From the NCBI GenBank assembly GCA_910586315.1, contig CAJUIP010000051.1, forward strand, positions 1 to 19,219: DNA of 19,219 nucleotides. The letters are read 5' to 3'. Positions 14,420 to 19,219 of this stretch are shown here, in pieces; the stretch's first letter is position 1, and every line of letters begins with the position of its first letter. Source of the stretch: an uncultured Lachnospiraceae bacterium (GTDB taxonomy: Bacteria; Bacillota; Clostridia; Lachnospirales; Lachnospiraceae). The notes beneath the pieces are model-generated. The model worked only from the letters and a program-made list of their open reading frames with translations. It was not told where the DNA came from and did not search any database. The position numbers and the translations under genes are program-made.

Positions 14420-16699
14420 TCATTGTTCCATTTCCGTCAAAACCATCTTCAATACTTCACGGACCCTTTTTACTGGTACAATTTCAAGCTTTGCTCTGAT
14501 TTCTTCTGATACATCCTCCAAATCCTCCGTATTCTCATACGGAATAAAAACCCGCTCAATTCCAGCTCGCTGGGCTGCCATAAGTTTTTCTGGAAGTCCC
14601 CCAATGGGCATAACCGTTCCCCTTAAAGATATTTCACCAGTCATAGCATCTTGAACACTTACGGATTTACTGCTTACCAGAGATGACAACGCAGTAACCA
14701 GGGCAATTCCTGCAGATGGGCCATCTTTAGGAACCGCGCCGGAAGGAACGTGGATATGGAGATCATGTTCTGCAAATTTTCCGGCATATTCTGGGAACAT
14801 AGACTTCACTAATGTGATTGCAATCTGGACTGATTCCTTCATTACATCCCCCAACTGCCCGGTAATAACCACATTCCCTTTTCCATTCACAAAAGCCGTT
14901 TCAATAAACAGGATTTCTCCTCCTGCCCGTGTCCAGGCAAGCCCTGTCACAACTCCCGGTACTGTTTCCGCCATAACCTTGTCATGGCGAATTGGCTTTT
15001 TCCCCAAAAATTGAGACAAATTGCTTTCGTTGACAGTAACATACTTCTCCTCGTTTTTTACCATCTTAACCGCAATAAAACGGCACAAAGTATCAATCTG
15101 CTTTTTTAGTCCCCTTACACCGGCTTCCGCAGTATAATCATCCACCATTTTCTGTATCGCCTGATCTGCTATCTCTATGTCGCTGCTTGTGATTCCTTTT
15201 TCAGCCATTGCTTTCGGCAGCAGATGGTTCCTTGCAATATGGAATTTCTCTATGGGTGTATAACCCGGAAATTGAATGACCTCCATCCTGTTCAACAGTG
15301 GCTCTGGAATCGTGTCCACACTATTCGCTGTACAGACAAATAGAACATTTGACAAATCATAAGGGACATTCATGTAATGGTCTGTAAAACTATAATTCTG
15401 TTCCGGATCAAGCACCTCAAGCAATGCACTGGCTGGATCGCCTCCATAATCCTTCGCCAGTTTATCCACTTCGTCTAAAACCATGACTGGATTCTGGACG
15501 CCGCTGCGTTTCATTCCTTCCATGATCCTTCCTGGCATTGCTCCCACATATGTCCGTCTGTGTCCTCGGATTTCAGCTTCATCACGGATACCCCCAAGAC
15601 TGACCCTGACATACTCCCGTTGCAGAGCTTTTGCAATGCTCTGCCCGATACTCGTTTTTCCCGTTCCCGGCGCTCCCACAAATAGAAGAATAGACCCCGA
15701 CTGTCGGCCATTTAAAGCCATGACCGCAAGCTGCTGTATAATCCTGTCTTTTACTTTTTTCAGTCCATAATGATCTTCATCTAAAACTTTTTCCGCATTT
15801 TTCAGATCAATTTTTGAAGTGCCTGCTATTTTCCATGAAAGATTCGTCAAAAAATCCAGATAATCATACAGCGCCCCATATTCATGGCTATTTTTACCTT
15901 CTTGTTTTATCCGTCTAAGAACTTTTTCTGCCTCCCTTTTCGCTTCTTCATTCATACCAGAATCCTGTATTTTTATTTCAAAACGACGGATATCGGACAC
16001 ATTCTCTGGATGCATTTCATCTAACTGCCCCTGCAGGAACTCTATCTGCCCCTTTATTGCTGATTCCCTGTAAAGCTGCTCATTCGCTGTCTTTTGGTTG
16101 TTTTCCGCCTCGGCACTTACTTTGAATAATTCAATCAATTCGTAGACCGCTTTTTCAATCAATTCATACCGATGCCTTTTTGAAGCAGTTTCTAAAATGA
16201 GGTACTTTTTTTTCCATGAAATATTCATATATCCAGACAATGCGCAGATCAATTCATGGAAATTCCTCCAATGCAGAATACTTCCCCTTACCCATACACC
16301 CCATCGAAAACTCTTCGTAAACTGTAAAAGTGCCTGCTTAACCTGCTTCAATTTATCTTCCGCTTCTTCTTCAGTTATATCTTCAATCTCACAACATGCA
16401 GATGCGGACGCAGTAATTTCTGATGGGGAAACATGCACATCTGAGATTTCCACTCTCTGACAGGAACTGATGCGTACATTCCCTTCATCATCAACATTTT
16501 CTATTCTGCCAGAAATTCCAATAGGAAAGACAGATTCCGTCGAAATCCCGTCTCTTTTTACCTTTGTTTTTAGCATCAAAAAAAGTACGTCCTCACCTAC
16601 ATTTTCTGATGTCACACTATTTCCAAAAAGCATATCTTTCTTAAAGTAAAATGTTACTTCTGGCAACATGAGCAGATCGTAAACCGGTATAGTAATCAT
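14420..16699 (-). CDS. lon: ATP-dependent Lon-family protease, 759 aa
   Basis: This is a Lon-type AAA+ serine protease. The AAA+ module shows Walker A GAPGTGKT (342-349), Walker B VMVLDEVDK (405-413) and a conserved GHRRTYVGAMPG (379-390). The protease domain has the Ser-Lys dyad: S662 in PKDGPSAG and K705 in GGLPEKL (Pro where many Lons have Lys). The N-terminal substrate-binding region (1-200) is divergent from housekeeping Lon, with VYDLLMLPEVTFYF at the start, and may confer special substrates. ATG at 16699 lies 5-6 nt after AGGGGG. It heads the minus-strand operon and has its own predicted promoter. Lon in an accessory cassette may be a second copy beside a chromosomal one; that cannot be seen here. 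Confidence 0.93.
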   Translation of the reverse strand: MITIPVYDLLMLPEVTFYFKKDMLFGNSVTSENVGEDVLFLMLKTKVKRDGISTESVFPIGISGRIENVDDEGNVRISSCQRVEISDVHVSPSEITASASACCEIEDITEEEAEDKLKQVKQALLQFTKSFRWGVWVRGSILHWRNFHELICALSGYMNISWKKKYLILETASKRHRYELIEKAVYELIELFKVSAEAENNQKTANEQLYRESAIKGQIEFLQGQLDEMHPENVSDIRRFEIKIQDSGMNEEAKREAEKVLRRIKQEGKNSHEYGALYDYLDFLTNLSWKIAGTSKIDLKNAEKVLDEDHYGLKKVKDRIIQQLAVMALNGRQSGSILLFVGAPGTGKTSIGQSIAKALQREYVRVSLGGIRDEAEIRGHRRTYVGAMPGRIMEGMKRSGVQNPVMVLDEVDKLAKDYGGDPASALLEVLDPEQNYSFTDHYMNVPYDLSNVLFVCTANSVDTIPEPLLNRMEVIQFPGYTPIEKFHIARNHLLPKAMAEKGITSSDIEIADQAIQKMVDDYTAEAGVRGLKKQIDTLCRFIAVKMVKNEEKYVTVNESNLSQFLGKKPIRHDKVMAETVPGVVTGLAWTRAGGEILFIETAFVNGKGNVVITGQLGDVMKESVQIAITLVKSMFPEYAGKFAEHDLHIHVPSGAVPKDGPSAGIALVTALSSLVSSKSVSVQDAMTGEISLRGTVMPIGGLPEKLMAAQRAGIERVFIPYENTEDLEDVSEEIRAKLEIVPVKRVREVLKMVLTEMEQ

Positions 16700-16726
16700 A
16701 TTTGCCCCCTTACTCCTAATTTAATC

Positions 16727-16755
16727 TTTACTCTTTTTTTACTATCTGTTATAAT
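16727..16755 (+). promoter_or_regulatory. Predicted promoter of the HxlR gene
   Basis: On the plus strand TTTACT (16727-16732) and a consensus TATAAT (16750-16755) are 17 bp apart, upstream of the HxlR gene. It overlaps the opposed lon promoter, so the two cannot be occupied at once. Confidence 0.65.
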
Positions 16756-16785
16756 ATTATTAAGTACAGGCTATGCCTATGTCAA
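16756..16785 (-). promoter_or_regulatory. Predicted promoter of the lon operon
   Basis: On the minus strand a consensus TTGACA (16780-16785) and AATAAT (16756-16761) are 18 bp apart. An AGGC-TAT-GCCT inverted repeat (16768-16778) lies in the spacer and would be a natural operator. Confidence 0.65.
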
Positions 16786-16790
16786 TTACG

Positions 16791-16821
16791 CAACTTTTTA
16801 TGAGTAGGTAAGAAAAAAGTG
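16791..16821. promoter_or_regulatory. Site 1: 31-bp near-palindrome, candidate HxlR operator
   Basis: It has ACTTTTT and AAAAAGT arms (16793-16799, 16814-16820) around GAGTA. It matches Site 2 (17176-17206) at about 24 of 31 positions by eye. It lies 5 bp upstream of the lon -35 box and inside the HxlR leader. Confidence 0.5.
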
Positions 16822-16838
16822 AGCGAGGAGGAATTACA

Positions 16839-17165
16839 ATGTCTTTAGAACACACATGCCCTTGCAGTATAAAATGCCCACTTCAAAAGGCGATGGAAGC
16901 AATCGGCGGTAAATGGAAAATCTCTATTTTATGCTCCCTGTCCTCAAATGGGGCAACACGGTATAATGATCTCAAACGAAAAATGAAGGGAATTTCAAAT
17001 ACAATGCTTGCAAAGTCACTAAAAGAACTGGAAGATAATGGATTAGTGAAACGGACAGAATACATGGAAGTCCCTATCCGTGTAGAATATGAAGCCACAC
17101 AAGCTGTTGAAGAATTAAAACCAATTATGCTGGAACTTGCAAAATGGGGCAGTAAGATTGGATGA
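16839..17165 (+). CDS. HxlR-family transcriptional regulator, 108 aa
   Basis: This is a winged-helix regulator of the HxlR family, many members of which sense electrophiles, quinones or formaldehyde through cysteines. The N-terminus carries CPCSIKCPLQKAMEAIGGKW (7-26) with C7, C9 and C13, and C32 follows. The DNA-binding part includes RYNDLKRKMKGISNTMLAKS (41-60), then LKELEDNGLVKR and a wing-like EVPIRVEYEATQ. ATG at 16839 has GAGGAGG upstream. It is divergent from lon and followed by a flavoprotein and a DUF1858 gene. Its family, cysteines and position make it the likely regulator of both flanking operons; the inducer is unknown. Confidence 0.9.
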   Translation: MSLEHTCPCSIKCPLQKAMEAIGGKWKISILCSLSSNGATRYNDLKRKMKGISNTMLAKSLKELEDNGLVKRTEYMEVPIRVEYEATQAVEELKPIMLELAKWGSKIG

Positions 17166-17175
17166 TGCCATAAGT

Positions 17176-17206
17176 CAGTTTTTTTTGAGTAAGTCAAAAA
17201 AAACTG
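17176..17206. promoter_or_regulatory. Site 2: 31-bp near-palindrome, candidate HxlR operator
   Basis: A perfect 13-bp inverted repeat, with CAG and eight T in one arm and the complement in the other, surrounds GTAAG. It resembles Site 1 and lies 5 bp upstream of the predicted -35 of the flavoprotein gene. It could also form an RNA hairpin after the HxlR gene, but with an A/T-only core it is a poor terminator. Confidence 0.5.
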
Positions 17207-17211
17207 CGTAC

Positions 17212-17239
17212 TTGTTTTCCTTTCCTTTTGTTTTATAAT
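17212..17239 (+). promoter_or_regulatory. Predicted promoter of the flavoprotein operon
   Basis: A consensus TATAAT (17234-17239) lies 16 bp after TTGTTT (17212-17217), a weak -35. A poor -35 next to Site 2 would fit a promoter that needs an activator, or one that is repressed. Confidence 0.55.
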
Positions 17240-17283
17240 GGTTCTATCAGCAAAAAATTATGAAACGAAAAGGAGCATACACT

Positions 17284-17676
17284 ATGGAGCAGATTTTAAA
17301 CTTTTTGAGGGAAGCTGGTATTTATTATTTAGCCACAACCGATGAGAATCAGCCTCACGTCCGCCCACTTGGCTTCGTTATGGAATGGGAAGGCAAATTG
17401 GCTTTCAGCACCAGCAATAAGAAAAACATGTACAGACAGCTTATTACCAACCCAAGGGTGGAATTATGCGCATATAATGGCAAAAACGCCTTGCGTATTA
17501 TCGGAAGAGCATCCTTTGTTACTTCTCCCGAATCACAAAAAAAAGCATTAGAAACTATGCCTATGCTTCAAAAAATATATTCTGTCAATGATGGCAATTT
17601 TGAAATCTTCTGTTTAGAAGACATAAAGGCAACCTGTTCTGATATGCTTGGCAATGCTCAGGAAATTTCCATATAA
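17284..17676 (+). CDS. Pyridoxamine-5'-phosphate-oxidase-like flavoprotein, 130 aa
   Basis: This is a split-barrel FMN/F420-type protein of the pyridoxamine-phosphate-oxidase superfamily. The N-terminal segment GIYYLATTDENQPHVRPLGF (12-31) and LAFSTSNKKNMYRQL (39-53) are typical of the FMN-binding face, followed by RVELCAYNG and IIGRASFV. ATG at 17284 was preferred because AAAGGAG sits 8 nt upstream; an in-frame ATG at 17260 lies before that site. The role is likely flavin-dependent reduction or flavin storage; true pyridoxine metabolism is less likely for a protein this short. It is probably cotranscribed with the DUF1858 gene. Confidence 0.83.
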   Translation: MEQILNFLREAGIYYLATTDENQPHVRPLGFVMEWEGKLAFSTSNKKNMYRQLITNPRVELCAYNGKNALRIIGRASFVTSPESQKKALETMPMLQKIYSVNDGNFEIFCLEDIKATCSDMLGNAQEISI

Positions 17677-17709
17677 TTACAAGCGTTTAAAAAATGAGGT
17701 GAAAACATA

Positions 17710-17910
17710 TTGGAAATCACAAAAAAGACTACTATGGGTAAAATATTGGAGTATGACCCTGATATTGCTTACATACTGATGCAGTCCGGTATGCATTGTG
17801 TCGGCTGCCCTTCTTCCATTGGCGAGTCTCTTGAAGATGCCTGCACGGTACATGGATTAAATTCAGATGAAATTCTCGCATCTATACAGGGGCATATAGC
17901 AAATAAGTGA
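17710..17910 (+). CDS. DUF1858 CxxC protein, 66 aa
   Basis: This small protein matches the DUF1858 domain, often linked with hybrid-cluster and ScdA-type redox proteins. The hallmark is GMHCVGCPSS (27-36), with C30 and C33 forming a probable redox disulfide or metal site, after a helix MGKILEYDPDIAYILMQ. The start is TTG at 17710, with GAGGTG about 8 nt upstream; no ATG lies nearby in frame before the domain. It follows the flavoprotein gene by 33 bp and ends before a strong terminator. Its physiological partner is unknown. Confidence 0.85.
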   Translation: MEITKKTTMGKILEYDPDIAYILMQSGMHCVGCPSSIGESLEDACTVHGLNSDEILASIQGHIANK

Positions 17911-18254
17911 TTACTTTTTATTCATAGTTACTTAAATTACACATTCCCATAATAAACAGAAAAGCAGAGGATAAACACACTCCAAGAGGTTTTTATCCCC
18001 TGCTTTTTATTGTTTTTCTGTACTATATGTGCAAATACATTCTTTCTGTACAAAACCATTTGATTACTTTCCCTATTATAGCTAACAAAGAAACTCATTT
18101 TTTACAAACAGTTTTATAATTTCCTCATTGTGGCTCACATGACTTTTTTATAATAATGCTTGCTTTCACACTGAAAATATGTAAGCTGTGTCACACAGAA
18201 TTAAAAGATAATTTTAAGTAGGACTTTAGCTTGTTATAAATATCTGAAATCGTA
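17911..18254. other. AT-rich non-coding DNA after the cassette
   Basis: Apart from the terminator at 17960-18013 I see no gene. The stretch has a 13-bp dyad CTGTGT-C-ACACAG (18186-18198) and an extended -10-like TGTTATAAA near 18233-18240 pointing right, without a good -35. Confidence 0.4.
17960..18013 (+). terminator. Intrinsic terminator of the HxlR/flavoprotein/DUF1858 operon
   Basis: A long stem pairs 17960-17975 with 17992-18007 (AAAAGCAG and GGATAAA arms, one A/C mismatch) and ends in a T-rich tail, TTTTT, then ATTG and more T. Confidence 0.85.
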
Positions 18255-18375
18255 ATGAAAACTGAGGAAATGTCCAACCTGTTCAACGAACACTTTTACA
18301 ATAAGGAGCTTACCCTCCCGACCATCTCTGTATCCCTGGTGGCGGGCGCAGTGCATATGGCTGGTGTTGCAAATA
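18255..18375 (+). pseudogene. Unrecognised gene fragment
   Basis: The plus strand from ATG 18255 encodes about 40 residues (MKTEEMSNLFNEHFYN..., then LTLPTISVSLVAGAVHMAG) with a codon composition richer in GC than its surroundings. After about residue 40 the reading frame runs as antisense to the Spo0A-C-like gene and looks non-coding. There is no proper ribosome site. I take it as the 5' piece of a truncated gene, but do not recognise the family. Confidence 0.35.
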
Positions 18376-18385
18376 AATATTTCTT

Positions 18386-18631
18386 TTATAAATTTGGATA
18401 CCAGCGAAGCAATTCACCACACCCTTCTGCCTCTAAAGTTTCAACTGCATATTTCAGCCACTCGTCCGGTGTCGGCATTTCCCCCGCACATGGAATCTTT
18501 CTCCACTGTGCTTTTTTCTCCGAATCCGGATTATTCCACCCTTCCTCAATGCGGGCTGAGATGATTGCCCGCATTTCTTCTACAGTAATATTTCTTTTAC
18601 GGGCCAGCCGCTCAAATAAATGTTCTTCCAT
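18386..18631 (-). CDS. Small Spo0A-C-terminal-like protein, 81 aa
   Basis: This resembles small proteins with a Spo0A C-terminal-like helical DNA-binding domain that are common in Clostridia and their mobile elements. The N-terminus LARKRNITVEEMRAIISARI (9-28) looks like a HTH, and the C-terminal GEMPTPDEWLKYAVETLEAE (50-69) is typical of this small family. ATG at 18631 follows AGGAGG by 8 nt. An extended -10, TGGTATAAT (18728-18736), lies about 100 nt upstream and could drive it. It is divergent from the XRE regulator, a usual pairing for element control genes. DNA targets are unknown. Confidence 0.75.
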   Translation of the reverse strand: MEEHLFERLARKRNITVEEMRAIISARIEEGWNNPDSEKKAQWRKIPCAGEMPTPDEWLKYAVETLEAEGCGELLRWYPNL

Positions 18632-18727
18632 CGCTAATACCTCCTGCTGAATAGATTTCCCATTTGTTTACCATACTATCACTATATATGTCTGTTTTGG
18701 GAAATATCATATCTACCAATCGTGACT

Positions 18728-18736
18728 ATTATACCA
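18728..18736 (-). promoter_or_regulatory. Extended -10 promoter element of the Spo0A-C-like gene
   Basis: TGGTATAAT on the minus strand matches the extended -10 consensus. The upstream hexamer at 17 bp (TATTTT) is poor. It lies in the 148-bp divergent region shared with the XRE gene. Confidence 0.5.
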
Positions 18737-18779
18737 CCCTTTTGGGGATTAAAATAGATACAGATAGGTAGGTGATGGT

Positions 18780-19079
18780 ATGGATGCGCAGAAACGCATA
18801 AAGCAATTGATGGAAGAACGCGACTGGACGGATTACCGACTGGCAAAAGAATCTGGTCTTTCCCACTCCACGGTCACAAATATGTTCAATCGGAATAACG
18901 CACCCACACTGCCAACCTTAGAGGCAGTATGTCAGGCGTTTGGCATAACATTAGCACAGTTCTTCTCCGAAGATGAAGAATCGCCACTGACCGAGGAACA
19001 ACAGAAACTTTTTTCGAGATGGAGTACACTGACAGACGAGCAGAAGCATCTGCTCCTTGAATTGATGGGAACGATGTAA
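18780..19079 (+). CDS. XRE-family HTH regulator, 99 aa
   Basis: The N-terminal lambda-repressor-type HTH is clear: RLAKESGLSHSTVTNMFNRN (20-39), then the recognition-linked segment PTLPTLEAVCQAFGITLAQF (42-61). The C-terminal 35 residues are acidic and helical (LTEEQQKLFSRW, LTDEQKHLLLEL) and may serve dimerisation. ATG at 18780 has AGGTGATGG upstream. A perfect hairpin terminator overlaps its stop codon, so it is transcribed alone. It probably regulates itself and the divergent Spo0A-C-like gene, but no clear operator repeats stand out between them. Confidence 0.88.
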   Translation: MDAQKRIKQLMEERDWTDYRLAKESGLSHSTVTNMFNRNNAPTLPTLEAVCQAFGITLAQFFSEDEESPLTEEQQKLFSRWSTLTDEQKHLLLELMGTM

Positions 19080-19114
19080 AAAGCACATTGACCTGCAGAG
19101 GCAATGTGCTTTTT
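19078..19114 (+). terminator. Intrinsic terminator of the XRE gene
   Basis: A perfect 13-bp stem AAAAAGCACATTG/CAATGTGCTTTTT (19078-19090, 19102-19114) with an 11-nt loop ends in five T. The A-tract on the other side makes it potentially bidirectional. Confidence 0.88.
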
Positions 19115-19184
19115 ACATTGTTCTTATTAAAATGAACCCGGCTTGGTTCTCAATGGCATAGTTCAAATTCCTATCGTTAAAATT

Positions 19185-19210
19185 TGCACCCAAACTCATG
19201 CTTGGGTGCA
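19185..19210. repeat. 9-bp perfect inverted repeat at window end
   Basis: TGCACCCAA and TTGGGTGCA flank an 8-nt loop. No proper T-tract follows on either strand. It could be a weak terminator for a gene beyond the window, or a recombination site arm; the edge prevents judgement. Confidence 0.45.
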
Positions 19211-19219
19211 TTGTATCAA

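Noticed and set aside
17176..17206. Terminator for the HxlR gene
   Set aside because: The stem core is A/T only and the T-run is in the stem, not after it; similarity to Site 1 favours an operator.
9697..19216. 10-bp inverted match ATACAATGCA at 9697-9706 and 19207-19216 as possible element ends
   Set aside because: Matches of this length are expected by chance in 19 kb, and neither copy sits at a clear boundary.
1..19219. CRISPR array, tRNA, rRNA, insertion sequence, integrase or relaxase
   Set aside because: None was found on either strand by reading; no spaced repeats, cloverleaf-like genes or transposase motifs stand out.

Overview
The window looks like an accessory (mobile) region of a Gram-positive anaerobe of the Clostridia, probably Lachnospiraceae-like. 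This is inferred from strong AGGAGG ribosome sites, a conjugative-element HTH/sigma pair, a small Spo0A-C-like protein and many Fe-S and flavin redox proteins. No rRNA, tRNA, CRISPR array, integrase or relaxase is visible, so the ends of the element(s) lie outside the window. Two blocks of different base composition meet near 9.6 kb: a GC-richer left half and an AT-richer right half.

Left block (1-7516, all on the minus strand): a phage-type replication module. In transcription order it holds a short region-4-only sigma-like protein, a 72-aa small protein, an Ala/Lys-rich small protein, a DUF2800 Cas4/RecB-like nuclease, a DUF2815 ssDNA-binding-like protein, a family-A DNA polymerase with 3'-5' exonuclease, a DUF4406-like protein and a large primase/SF3 helicase. 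Genes overlap or lie close together, as in one operon. A strong hairpin terminator (7568-7616) precedes the first gene and may be an attenuator. Upstream of it (7620-9565, minus) is a conjugative-element regulatory module: sigma-70-like factor, HTH_16 protein, DUF3825 protein and a small zinc-ribbon protein.

Right block (9770-17910): a redox cassette around a divergent promoter region at 16700-16838. On the minus strand a probable operon runs lon protease, FtsX-type permease, ABC ATPase, flavodoxin, radical SAM enzyme and 2[4Fe-4S] ferredoxin-nitroreductase, then a decayed DtxR/MntR-family regulator (pseudogene). On the plus strand are an HxlR-family regulator, a pyridoxamine-phosphate-oxidase-like flavoprotein and a DUF1858 CxxC protein, closed by a strong terminator. 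Two similar 31-bp near-palindromes lie at 16791-16821 and 17176-17206. Each ends 5 bp upstream of a predicted -35 box, of the lon operon and of the flavoprotein operon respectively, which suggests one regulator, probably the HxlR protein, controls both.

Right end (17911-19219): AT-rich DNA, a short unrecognised gene fragment, a Spo0A-C-like small protein (minus) divergent from an XRE regulator (plus), a terminator and a further hairpin.
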